From assembly GCA_964653195.1 (NCBI GenBank), contig CAZZCX010000008.1, forward strand, positions 1 to 45,781: a DNA stretch of 45,781 bases, written 5' to 3'. The stretch is from CAYMDS01 sp964653195 (GTDB taxonomy: Bacteria; Patescibacteriota; Microgenomatia; Levybacterales; UBA12049). The notes under the pieces are model-generated. The model saw only the letters and a program-made list of their open reading frames with translations, made no database searches and had not been told where the DNA came from. Position 1 is the stretch's first letter. Each line of letters opens with the position of its first letter. Shown here piece after piece: positions 34,012-42,500 of this stretch. The translations under genes and the position numbers were made by a program.

Positions 34012-35656
34012 CTGTTACTGAATAGATAATAATATTTGAATTAGGTACAGGTTTTCCTGCTGAAAAAAAATCACTTTCAACCTCAGCAAGCTTACTATAT
34101 CTAACTGATTGTGTATAGGTAGCAATTGTTCTGATATTATTATCTTTAAGCCATTTCAAGACAATTTCACGCTTGTCTTCCCAATCTTCGTAGGGATCGG
34201 TAGTAAAATAAAAATAGGGATCAAACATTTGACCCACGATATTTTTTCCTTCTACATTATGATTTCTAACTAATGCGTATGTTAATTCGGGATTACCTTC
34301 AAAAAGAAGTAATCCTCCGCCTTTATACTGCTTAGCAATACCTGCTGCCAATTTTTCAGAATCATTCCAATTTTTAATTGTTGTTGAATATTTGGTCCAA
34401 ATTGGAATCCACACTAATTGCGTTGCTGCAAGTATTGCTATAAACACCAACCAATTAAATTTCAATGTATCAAATACTTTTAAAAATCTAGTTTTTGGTA
34501 TGTAGGAAAAGAGGAAAACAGCAAGGATCAAACCTATAAATATATATGGCAATATCATAAAACGAACATACCATACATAAGAAGCATAACTTTTTATGTA
34601 CTGACCCAATCCAAAAGTAGCTCCTAAAAATAACCAATTACCAAGCCCCAATAAATATAGGTACGTACCGCGTGGTCTTTTCCATAGCACCAAAAGTGAT
34701 GCAGCTACACTTGCTATAAAAATACAAAGAAATAAATATTTTGCTTGAATGTCTTCTGCCGTCAACACAGGCTTTAACTGCCATGTACCGTAAATATTAG
34801 CTACGTAATTCTCATAAAATGGATATATTGGATTTCCTGTGTATGTGATTAAGTACTTCATATAAATCAAAAGTAAACCTACAAATCCTAAAAGTAGAAG
34901 TATTTTTTTATCAATATGAACTTTCTTCGTAAAAATTACCATCGCAGCTACCAATGCCAAAGAAAATACCCAATATTCCCCTCTAGCCATTAAGGCTATT
35001 ACTAAAGACAATCCTGCAAATAAAGGCCTAGATGGCCAAAAATATACGCCAAGTAAAAGAAAAGGGATTCCCAAAGGCTCAACCATTCCCGTGCCATCAT
35101 TAAATACTCCAACTGGATTTAATGCTGCAAAAAGACCGGCTGCGACAGCAGCCTTTAAATTCCAATGTCTATTTACCAGTAATACGAGAATACCCGTAGA
35201 AACACTCCCAAAGAAAGCTGTTAAAGCCCGCTCAACCCCAACAGTAACTGAGCCTGTGATACTAAAAGTAATCATAGTAAGTAACGGATGCAGTAAGCCC
35301 CAGAAGTATTCCATTCCTTTAAGGTCCCACAAACGCAAAAAACCTTGAGACATTCCGATTTCTTGGGTGAGATAGGCTATCTGCCAATGATGATATGCAT
35401 CCCCGAACCATCCTGCACCTGGGTTATCAGGATCAGAAACAAAATATATAAAAAAGAGCCTTGGAATAAGTGCCAAAATGAAAATCACTATTGCTGAAAC
35501 TATGGCCCACCTATTACTTAAGGAAACGACCTCTTCTTCTTTCACTTTATGATGTTCCGGAGTTTTACCATCTACATAACCTGAAGCATCTTGAATTTTC
35601 TTCATCCAATCATTTAGATGAGGGTGCGCTGTAGATTGATCTTTATGTTCAGTCAT
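33986..35656 (-). CDS. GT-C (PMT/oligosaccharyltransferase-like) membrane glycosyltransferase
   Basis: This 556-residue integral membrane protein has a cytoplasmic N-terminal tail of about 50 residues and about eleven helices. The first outer loop has an acidic motif, GDAYHHWQIAYLTQE, similar in position to the D-x-D/E-type catalytic loop of PMT and STT3 enzymes. The soluble end (about 430-556) carries the expected extracytoplasmic domain. It likely transfers a sugar from a lipid phosphate carrier on the outer face. It is the first gene of a three-gene operon with tandem MTase and PlsC-like genes. A TATACT box lies 7 bases before the start codon, suggesting a leaderless mRNA. Confidence 0.8.
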   Translation of the reverse strand: MTEHKDQSTAHPHLNDWMKKIQDASGYVDGKTPEHHKVKEEEVVSLSNRWAIVSAIVIFILALIPRLFFIYFVSDPDNPGAGWFGDAYHHWQIAYLTQEIGMSQGFLRLWDLKGMEYFWGLLHPLLTMITFSITGSVTVGVERALTAFFGSVSTGILVLLVNRHWNLKAAVAAGLFAALNPVGVFNDGTGMVEPLGIPFLLLGVYFWPSRPLFAGLSLVIALMARGEYWVFSLALVAAMVIFTKKVHIDKKILLLLGFVGLLLIYMKYLITYTGNPIYPFYENYVANIYGTWQLKPVLTAEDIQAKYLFLCIFIASVAASLLVLWKRPRGTYLYLLGLGNWLFLGATFGLGQYIKSYASYVWYVRFMILPYIFIGLILAVFLFSYIPKTRFLKVFDTLKFNWLVFIAILAATQLVWIPIWTKYSTTIKNWNDSEKLAAGIAKQYKGGGLLLFEGNPELTYALVRNHNVEGKNIVGQMFDPYFYFTTDPYEDWEDKREIVLKWLKDNNIRTIATYTQSVRYSKLAEVESDFFSAGKPVPNSNIIIYSVTDAFYETDI

Positions 35657-35663
35657 AGATAAA

Positions 35664-35669
35664 AGTATA
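35664..35669 (-). promoter_or_regulatory. -10 box of the GT-C operon
   Basis: TATACT on the minus strand ends 7 bases before the ATG at 35656. A second TATACT lies 10 bp further upstream. No good -35 match was seen. Confidence 0.4.
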
Positions 35670-35750
35670 TTTTAGTATATCACCTCTTGCATATACATAA
35701 AACCTATATTGCTTATTGCATTTTATGAGTTCCTTTCGTAATCTTAAAAT

Positions 35751-36362
35751 ATGGATGAGCTTGATGCGCAGCAACTTTCGAATACTAAATCTCAAGCGGA
35801 AAGTGTTACAAAAATTGATCCAGTTACTAAAGCTGTTTTGAATAAAACGAAGATCTCAGAAGCAGATGACGATAATACACTTATAAATGTCCACATCGGA
35901 AATCCTCTTCGCAAAATTACACAACTACTTGAAGAAATTAAGAAACAAAAAGCATTCTCATTTACACTTAAAGGGTCTGTTGGAATTATGGGTGTTGCGC
36001 TTACATTATCGCTACTTGGAGTTTTCGGAACGACTCATGCCTTATGCGATAAGGGAGTACAAACCCATAAAGGCCAAATAAAAATGTTGAAAGTCTTAGA
36101 TGTAGAACCTGATCATCTGGTTGCAAGGATTCAGAGAGTAATTAAATATTTCGGTACTTTTTTCTCGTCCCAGGAAAATAATAGCCCAAGATACAGATAT
36201 ATTCTTGAATCAAAAGATAATAATACTACTATCCATCTCAATCGTGGTCGGGACGTAGCATTTACTCCATTTAAAGATAAATCGGTATATGCAACTGGAA
36301 ATTATAATTCCTGCTCAAAAGAACTCACCATCCAAACCCCAGAAGCGATAGAAGAGCAATAG
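35751..36362 (+). CDS. Membrane-anchored protein of unknown function
   Basis: This 203-residue protein has a soluble acidic N-terminal part (1-60), one membrane helix (about 71-95, SVGIMGVALTLSLLGVFG) and an extracytoplasmic C-terminal domain with a beta-rich look and two Cys (C98 and one near the end). I do not recognise the family. It has a cytoplasmic tail larger than typical for a signal anchor, so it may connect inside and outside. It is divergent from the GT-C operon (94 bp apart) and is the only single plus-strand gene inside this part of the glycan cluster, hinting at a regulatory or assembly role. That is only a guess. Confidence 0.6.
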   Translation: MDELDAQQLSNTKSQAESVTKIDPVTKAVLNKTKISEADDDNTLINVHIGNPLRKITQLLEEIKKQKAFSFTLKGSVGIMGVALTLSLLGVFGTTHALCDKGVQTHKGQIKMLKVLDVEPDHLVARIQRVIKYFGTFFSSQENNSPRYRYILESKDNNTTIHLNRGRDVAFTPFKDKSVYATGNYNSCSKELTIQTPEAIEEQ

Positions 36363-36504
36363 CTCATCTGTAAAATCTCCATTTAGCACTTTAAGCATCG
36401 ATTTTAGATCCTCAATTTTATTAATGATTAAGTTGCACGTAAAATACTGATTTAAAATAAAGAAATTTTAACTTTACTATTTGAATATAATTGACCTAGA
36501 AGAA

Positions 36505-37764
36505 CTAAGATAGGGCTTGATATAAAGAGTGCTCTAAAATATTTATGTGGTTGGCCCATGAGAAATTATCTTTTACATGATTCCATGCTCGCTTTCCCAT
36601 CTCAGCTCTAACTGGCATTATCTTTATAGCTTCATGCATTTTTAACGCGAAATCCGATACATCATAGGGATTAGCCAAATATCCCGTAACCCCATCTCTT
36701 ACGGTTACTGTCGGTCCAGCATGATTCCACGCTACCACAGGTACCCCCCATCCCATCGCTTCAACGACTCCCATCCCATAATCTTCCTCAGGTGCTGTGT
36801 ATATATATAGAACAGATTCTCGATAAAGTTTCTGCAAATCTTTTTCAGAAATCTGTCCTACAAAAAGCACATGATTATCAAGATGCAATTTACTGACAAG
36901 CTTTTTCAACTTTTGTGTTTCATCAGTAAATGGTCCGGGTATAATGAGCTTCATCTCAGGATATCTAAATCTAAAAATATTAAAAGCTTTAATTCCATAA
37001 TCAAATCGTTTCTGAGGCTGATGTCTATTAGTAATAAGCACATAAGGTTTTTTAATATCAAACTTTAAGCCATAATTATTCTTAAAACTGAACTCACCTA
37101 CGTAAGCAGTATGCGGATTAACTCGAAGAAGTGAATAATTCTTAGCGTATGCGCCTGCCGGACATGTTATATAATCTTTTTTGTAAATTTTTTTAATAAT
37201 ATTTCCTATGTAATCACCATTCACCAAAATCGATTTTCCACTGGTGAAAGATATTTTATCTGCAAGTCTTACAAGAAATTTAAATTTAACAATTAATGAG
37301 TGAACGAAGGCATAATCTTTTATATTTGCCCACTTTTCCTTTATATCAATTCTACGTGGATAAAGCAGTCTATTTGGCTGGTTCATGTAAACCACATATG
37401 GGATTCTTAAGATTTTTGAAATACAAAAAGCTATCCAAGCACCAGGCTGATTCGCGCCTATTAAAATGTCGTATTTAAGAAATCGATGAATATAAAAAGG
37501 TACGAGTAAGGCAGCAAAAACCTGCTCAAATGCAGGCTTCATCGGTATATTTAAAGGGATGAAAGGTGAAAGTGTTCTGATTTTTAATTTATTTAATACG
37601 TCAGGAAAACAAAGTGCCTTATTCCAAGTCGGGACAAAAATTTCAACACTATGACCTTTTCTCGCCAAACCTTTCGCTTCCTCTATAATCAATCTCTCAC
37701 CACCACCTGAGTAAGCGAATCCACAATGAATAATAGCGATACGTAAATTTTTCCTTTTTGCCAT
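36505..37764 (-). CDS. GT4-family glycosyltransferase, paralogue of 14972-16318
   Basis: This 419-residue GT-B enzyme is closely similar to the protein at 14972-16318 over its full length: IIHCGFAYSGGGERLIIEEA, ILIGANQPGAWIAF, YMNQPNRLLYPRRID, LITNRHQPQKRFDYGIKAF and EEDYGMGVVEAMGWGVPVVA. The E-x7-E pair is present in the last block. The two paralogues lie at opposite ends of the cluster, about 20 kb apart. They probably use the same donor with different acceptors, or derive from a duplication. It is transcribed alone on the minus strand. The start ATG at 37764 fits the first strand of the fold. Confidence 0.88.
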   Translation of the reverse strand: MAKRKNLRIAIIHCGFAYSGGGERLIIEEAKGLARKGHSVEIFVPTWNKALCFPDVLNKLKIRTLSPFIPLNIPMKPAFEQVFAALLVPFYIHRFLKYDILIGANQPGAWIAFCISKILRIPYVVYMNQPNRLLYPRRIDIKEKWANIKDYAFVHSLIVKFKFLVRLADKISFTSGKSILVNGDYIGNIIKKIYKKDYITCPAGAYAKNYSLLRVNPHTAYVGEFSFKNNYGLKFDIKKPYVLITNRHQPQKRFDYGIKAFNIFRFRYPEMKLIIPGPFTDETQKLKKLVSKLHLDNHVLFVGQISEKDLQKLYRESVLYIYTAPEEDYGMGVVEAMGWGVPVVAWNHAGPTVTVRDGVTGYLANPYDVSDFALKMHEAIKIMPVRAEMGKRAWNHVKDNFSWANHINILEHSLYQALS

Positions 37765-37870
37765 GGACAGTTTTGTTAGCTAGATTAATTTGGTATACAA
37801 ATACTCAACAGTACTTGTTTTCACTAAATTCTAATTACTATATTCAGCGTACATTATTTGAAGTCTGGTT

Positions 37871-39220
37871 TCAAGATGAAGTTGCTTTCGGGATTTTCTT
37901 ACGAAGAGAGGGATAAGTCTTAAGAATATAAAGTAAAAAAATGAAAGTACCTAAAGAAATAAAATCCATAATAAGTGATGGAATATCATCAAAACGAAAT
38001 ATCCTCACTAGATTACCGATACCTATTCCGCTACTTCTTCTAATTGGTTCAAGTTTCATAAAAAGATATGAACTATAAACTGAAAATAAACTCATCAAAA
38101 TAAACGTAATTATGGAAGCAAAAATAAGTACTGATAAAAACGCAAAAAATAACTTTCTCTTTCTGAAGTTGATTATTTCAACTTTAAGCGTTTCTAAAGT
38201 AATGATCACGATTAGAGATAAAGTAATTGAGGTTGCGAAATTTAATTCTAACCTATATCGCTCAGGTGTAAACACACCCCCAATCATAATGTCGCGACTA
38301 GCCGAAAAAAACATAATATAAATTAGCAATAAAGAGGCACCTATAAATATAGGTTTCAACCTTCTTCTCCTATCGAAAACTAGAAAAAATAATGCTCCAA
38401 AAAGAGGTACTATCGGAATTAATAATGGAAAAAGATGAAAACTCTTATCAATAGTATAAACGACATGTGATAACTGTATTCCATGTGAAAAAAAAGTAGG
38501 AAAATACCAAAAAATCGAAAGCGCAAAAGCTGCCGTAAATATAAAAACCATACGCAATAACTTAACTCTAAGATCACCTAAAAAGCCTTCTGCAATTGCC
38601 AAGACCGGGTATATAAATAAAAGATTAAACATCATGAAAGGAGAAAGTATGGCAATAACAGCAGTTCCTATAACTGTCAGTACCCCCAAAATAGGAATTC
38701 CTGAAGCTATAAATGATTCAACATAAAGCAAAAATAAGGGAAGGAATGAAAAAACTACAGCGTGAGCACCATCACCATATATCACAGCAGCACCAAGGGA
38801 GGGCGAATATCCGAAAAAGGGGTTAGGAAATATATAAATTAACGTCGCGATTAAGGCTGTCAAATCGTGACGCAGCGCAATTTTTCTTATAAAGAGATAA
38901 AATGCCACAGGCGCAAATGAAAGCGATATAATTGTTATAGTAGTAAAAAAAATATTATTAGGAATAAAAAGAAACTGTTCTAATATATCAGCAACTAACA
39001 TAAATGCAGAAGAAGATTCAAAAGCTCCTGAAATGTTTCTTTGAAAAAGGGGTAGAATACCTATAAAATTTAGAGTAAATACAAGTACTAAGAAGATTGA
39101 TGTCCGTTTATTTAGCTTCCCTCCTCGCCACCAAGATAATGATTTTCGATATGATGCAGATTGTCCTTCTCCGACCCTATTTGAGAAATCAATACCACGT
39201 TTTACTTTTTCATTCTCCAT
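37871..39220 (-). CDS. Polytopic membrane protein, GT-C-like
   Basis: This 449-residue protein has a hydrophilic N-terminal tail of about 38 residues rich in basic residues, followed by about ten membrane helices and no large soluble domain. Phrases such as YIFPNPFFGYSPSLGAAVIYGDGAHAVVF resemble middle parts of GT-C/PTPS-related proteins. It lies 75 bp after the membrane protein at 39296 on the same strand, and the two may act as a pair. No catalytic residues can be named with confidence. A polymerase-like or sugar-transferring role is only inferred from the context. Confidence 0.6.
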   Translation of the reverse strand: MENEKVKRGIDFSNRVGEGQSASYRKSLSWWRGGKLNKRTSIFLVLVFTLNFIGILPLFQRNISGAFESSSAFMLVADILEQFLFIPNNIFFTTITIISLSFAPVAFYLFIRKIALRHDLTALIATLIYIFPNPFFGYSPSLGAAVIYGDGAHAVVFSFLPLFLLYVESFIASGIPILGVLTVIGTAVIAILSPFMMFNLLFIYPVLAIAEGFLGDLRVKLLRMVFIFTAAFALSIFWYFPTFFSHGIQLSHVVYTIDKSFHLFPLLIPIVPLFGALFFLVFDRRRRLKPIFIGASLLLIYIMFFSASRDIMIGGVFTPERYRLELNFATSITLSLIVIITLETLKVEIINFRKRKLFFAFLSVLIFASIITFILMSLFSVYSSYLFMKLEPIRRSSGIGIGNLVRIFRFDDIPSLIMDFISLGTFIFLLYILKTYPSLRKKIPKATSS

Positions 39221-39295
39221 ATTATTTTTATGATTTCAATAAACTATTAATTTATCGCTATTTTTAGAGTAGAGTACGTCCTGAAATCATGTCAA

Positions 39296-40777
39296 CTAGT
39301 AATCATCAGATGAGTCTAAGGATAATCTTTTTATAATTGTCCTTAAGAGTATAAATATCTTTTCAATTCGATAAATCATAAAAATGATTAGTAAAGCAGA
39401 AATTACAGGTATTGTCCAATCAATAATACTTCTTTTATATGTCAATAAGATTTCCTGCTGCCCATACTTTTGAGGCACTATTATCATATTATTTAGCGCA
39501 TCAGACCTCAAAGTCCCGTCATCACTTTCTACAACCCATCTTCTGTCATAGGTTATAGCAAGTGAAATCACCTCCTCTTTATTTATTTCTACATTTAGTA
39601 AAATTTGATTTGGATTGATATATCTATACGAAACACTTCGCTTTAATCGACTGATATAGGTTGATAAAACATCACCATCAGCACCATTTTGAGGTGATAC
39701 CACACTTAGTATACGAGCATCAGCAATACGCGCAACTGCAGAATTATTTACTTTATAAAGAAAATCGCCATTATGGGAATACTGCAATTTAAAATATTTA
39801 GAATCGTTAAACCTATCGATATTTCTAAAGTCTTTAAAGTATTCTTCAGAATTTTGAGAATGTATGAGTATATATGATGCCCCAAATATTTTCAGCCAGT
39901 TCGCAGCCATCAACGCTTCTTGCCCCTCACGTAGTTGATATGCGCCATGTGCCCACCACGAATTTTTACTGCCCAAATCATTTCCGCCCCGGACTTGCAA
40001 TAAGTAATATCTATTATTCAGCCAAAAAACAGGAGCACCAGATAAAAAGACACGCTCAAAAGGTTTTATATTCTTAATTAGTATTTGTTCTATCTTATTT
40101 TCATATTTATTTTCTTTTCTTAAAAATGAATTATTGAAATTAACAATAACCCATGAGTAACCCAAAAATGCAATAAGTATCAATATCAAAAATCTCTTCT
40201 TGCGTATTATTTCGTTACTGTAACTTGCGATAATCATCGCCAACCCCAATTGAATTTCAGGAAAAAATCCTGACCAGTCCATAATGAAATCAGGATCCAT
40301 NNNNNNNNNNNNNNNNNNNNNNNNNNNNNNNNNNNNNNNNNNNNNNNNNNNNNNNNNNNNNNNNNNNNNNNNNNNNNNNNNNNNNNNNNNNNNNNNNNNN
40401 AGTAAACCAACTACGATGTATTTCAGACCGTTTTGATAAGGAAGTGAGATATACATTAAAGGGTATAAAACAAAACATATTGAGGAATAAAGAGAAATTT
40501 TCTTACTTAAACCATTAGATCTAAAATAAACAAACAACCCGTAACTTCCTAAGATTATACTTAGTAATATTAAAAGTATATATGCAACGGATTCAGGTAT
40601 TGAGAATATTTTAAATATACCAATTACAATTGGCACAATTGGACCTATTAGGAAGCTATAAGGATTTCCCAAATACCAAAAAGGGTACCAGTCAATATTG
40701 GGAAAGTTGTAAATTAAGAAATTTGACAAATTTATAATTGTCGTAAACAGAACCGGCATCTCCATATCTTTAATCAT
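39296..40777 (-). CDS. GT-C/PTPS-related membrane protein interrupted by assembly gap
   Basis: An open frame runs across a 100-N gap, so length and continuity are not certain. The N-terminal part has NFPNIDWYPFWYLGNPYSF, similar in layout to the first outer loop of the protein at 27988-31401. The C-terminal part has a long soluble domain (IKPFERVFLSGAPVFWLNN, KNSWWAHGAYQLREGQEAL) and ends with a membrane helix near the C-terminus. The two sides may be one protein with missing bases or two fragments. The first ATG is at 40777. The frame stays open to a TTG at 40903 that would add a helix but overlap the antitoxin gene, so I prefer the ATG. Confidence 0.6.
   Translation of the reverse strand: MIKDMEMPVLFTTIINLSNFLIYNFPNIDWYPFWYLGNPYSFLIGPIVPIVIGIFKIFSIPESVAYILLILLSIILGSYGLFVYFRSNGLSKKISLYSSICFVLYPLMYISLPYQNGLKYIVVGLXXXXXXXXXXXXXXXXXXXXXXXXXXXXXXXXXXMDPDFIMDWSGFFPEIQLGLAMIIASYSNEIIRKKRFLILILIAFLGYSWVIVNFNNSFLRKENKYENKIEQILIKNIKPFERVFLSGAPVFWLNNRYYLLQVRGGNDLGSKNSWWAHGAYQLREGQEALMAANWLKIFGASYILIHSQNSEEYFKDFRNIDRFNDSKYFKLQYSHNGDFLYKVNNSAVARIADARILSVVSPQNGADGDVLSTYISRLKRSVSYRYINPNQILLNVEINKEEVISLAITYDRRWVVESDDGTLRSDALNNMIIVPQKYGQQEILLTYKRSIIDWTIPVISALLIIFMIYRIEKIFILLRTIIKRLSLDSSDDY
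40301..40400. other. Assembly gap (100 N)
   Basis: Exactly 100 N, the usual placeholder for a scaffold gap of unknown size. The distance between the two halves of the gene is unknown, and the two sides may not be adjacent in the genome. Confidence 0.99.
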
Positions 40778-40811
40778 ACCTCTACAAAACCATTTTCGCT
40801 TAAGTAACAAT

Positions 40812-40858
40812 ATATATGTTATTGCATTTACTATAATATATGTTATAAATATATGTAT
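40812..40858 (+). promoter_or_regulatory. Promoter and repeated operator of the toxin-antitoxin pair
   Basis: ATATATGTTAT occurs exactly at 40812-40822 and 40836-40846, and as ATATATGTAT at 40849-40858 over the start codon. A TATAAT (40832-40837) lies next to the second copy. RHH antitoxins bind such repeats to repress their own operon, so this is a likely operator. Repetition in very AT-rich DNA tempers confidence. Confidence 0.5.
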
Positions 40859-41137
40859 ACTATGTATAAAACTATAAGTATAAATAATAATACATATCAA
40901 CAATTAAGTGTATTGGCAGAAAAGTTGGGCTTACCGAAATCACAGGTAATTGATGATTTGATAAGAGAGTATATAGAGAGAATGCACGAAGAAGAAAAAA
41001 TCGCTTTAAAAGTATTTAATCAATCTGTCAAACGACTTTCAAAACAAGTCAAGCTACCAAAAGGTACGACGATTAATACAAATAACCTGGATTCAACTTT
41101 ATCTTCTATACTACAAGTAAATGAAAAGAAACCTTAG
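40853..41137 (+). CDS. Ribbon-helix-helix antitoxin
   Basis: This 94-residue protein has an N-terminal RHH/CopG-type DNA-binding unit (about 4-50): a short strand KTISINNNTYQQL, then two helices with LAEKLGLPKSQVIDDLIREYIERM. The C-terminal half is charged and likely disordered until bound to the toxin. It represses its own promoter and neutralises the PIN toxin encoded 2 bp downstream. A second in-frame ATG at 40862 is possible (MYKTISINN), and both leave the RHH unit intact. Repeats of ATATATGTTAT lie over the promoter. Confidence 0.8.
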   Translation: MYTMYKTISINNNTYQQLSVLAEKLGLPKSQVIDDLIREYIERMHEEEKIALKVFNQSVKRLSKQVKLPKGTTINTNNLDSTLSSILQVNEKKP

Positions 41138-41139
41138 GT

Positions 41140-41613
41140 ATGAGTATGTATATAATCGACACAAATATACTTGTTGCTGAGTTATTATCCAAATACAAAG
41201 ACCAGACCGATGAAACGGCTAAAAGATATCTTGCTCATTATAGAAAGATACCTCTTATGAAGAGGGTAATTCCGGATTTTATATTAAATGAGTTTGAATT
41301 ATTTACCACACATGTAATTCCGGCTAGACTAACTTTGCAAGTTTCCGAAAAAAAACAACTACATGACGTCGTAGCATCTTATCTTCGTCAAATAATTGCC
41401 AACTGCACTATAATTTCCCCAAATAAGCAAATCGTGAAAACTGCGTTTTCACTATATCAGCACCCGACAAACAGTGAAAATGCAACTTATATAAGCTTTA
41501 CTGATGGTCTTTTACTTGCTATGGCTTCAGAACTGCAATATGTCATCGTATCTACTGATCCACAGATCAATACGAGTGCAACTGAATTGAATATTGCACA
41601 CCTTGAACCATAG
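41140..41613 (+). CDS. PIN-domain toxin (VapC-like)
   Basis: This 157-residue PIN-domain ribonuclease has the acidic metal-site residues in the expected order: D7 in YIIDTNIL, Glu in NEFELF near 44-50, Asp in SFTDGLLLAMA near 126-136 and Asp in VSTDPQ near the end. PIN toxins cut tRNA or rRNA to slow growth. It lies 2 bp after the RHH antitoxin gene, which is the standard VapBC-type arrangement. A hairpin TTTAGC/GCTAAA follows it. An RHH partner with this kind of long PIN protein is common. It is moderately longer than classical VapC (about 130). Confidence 0.85.
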   Translation: MSMYIIDTNILVAELLSKYKDQTDETAKRYLAHYRKIPLMKRVIPDFILNEFELFTTHVIPARLTLQVSEKKQLHDVVASYLRQIIANCTIISPNKQIVKTAFSLYQHPTNSENATYISFTDGLLLAMASELQYVIVSTDPQINTSATELNIAHLEP

Positions 41614-41826
41614 TTTAGCTTGATAATATTGGCTAAACACCTAAGTTATCCACATTATAAAACGCTATCAAGATAACAAACTATATCACTATTATTTACT
41701 ACAGGACTTTCGTATTTTTTTCAATTCTCTTCCCTACTAATCTGTCTGTTTCAAAAAAATAAACTGCAACACACTTTCTACAGATAAATAATAGATAAAA
41801 TTGCATAAGTGTTCATATAATATGTT

Positions 41827-42420
41827 TTACTTAGCAATTTTTTCATCAAGGAAAAACTGATAAGAAAACCACCAATAAAATATCAACCAAGCAATAACTA
41901 CCAAGGTAGATCCATAATCATGAAAAAACGAAGCGACATCCTGTCCGAAAAAGTAGGCTAATAAAACAATGACACTGATTCTAAGTAAATTAAGTAGAAA
42001 CGTTCCAAGGAATCCACCTAACCAGGTCTTAATTTTACTTGTCAGAGTATAATCATTGCCTTGAAGAACTATCCACCCGGTTATGAAGAAAAAAAGAATC
42101 GATTGCCAACCAATACAATTCCAGGCTATTTCTATTAAATATGGATTCTCCTTACCTATCGCTAAATACTCACCCATAATTGATGGAGCAAGACCAAAAG
42201 GCATAAGTATTACTGCAACCATCCTTACCTGAATAGGCACTATATAATCTTTTATTGGCTGATACCAGTCAAAGTTGATAACGATTCGTGTGAAGACATC
42301 AGAAATAGTATTATACAGAGGCAATACCAAAAGCAAAATCGTAAGTGCTATAAGCAGATTTATGATCGCTTGCCTCTTTGGGGTCTTTCTTATATATTTA
42401 ATTTGTTTTATTTCATCCAT
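41827..42420 (-). CDS. Exosortase/archaeosortase-family transpeptidase
   Basis: This 197-residue polytopic membrane protein has about five or six helices. It has the catalytic residues of the exosortase/archaeosortase family: C102 in AWNCIGWQS, R147 in NLLRISVIV and H167 in FFHDYG. The spacing and the positions next to membrane helices fit the family. These enzymes cut C-terminal sorting signals of exported proteins and attach the new end to a membrane or glycan acceptor. The neighbouring large exported protein, 80 bp upstream on the same strand, ends in a candidate target signal (LPEN). It is compact, as is usual for single-substrate dedicated forms. Exact subfamily not recognised. Confidence 0.85.
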   Translation of the reverse strand: MDEIKQIKYIRKTPKRQAIINLLIALTILLLVLPLYNTISDVFTRIVINFDWYQPIKDYIVPIQVRMVAVILMPFGLAPSIMGEYLAIGKENPYLIEIAWNCIGWQSILFFFITGWIVLQGNDYTLTSKIKTWLGGFLGTFLLNLLRISVIVLLAYFFGQDVASFFHDYGSTLVVIAWLIFYWWFSYQFFLDEKIAK

Positions 42421-42500
42421 AATATGGACTTTTGAAATTGTAAATGATTCGTAAATTAATTTTTAAAGCGACAATAAATATAATATTATTTAGTCTTAAA

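Noticed and set aside
39230..39290. 9-bp inverted repeat ATGATTTCA / TGAAATCAT
   Set aside because: The 43-base loop and lack of a T tract make it weak as a terminator; could be chance in AT-rich DNA.
41646..41654. Perfect DnaA-box sequence TTATCCACA
   Set aside because: A single copy without a cluster of boxes, an AT-rich unwinding region with repeats, or dnaA/dnaN genes; chance is sufficient.
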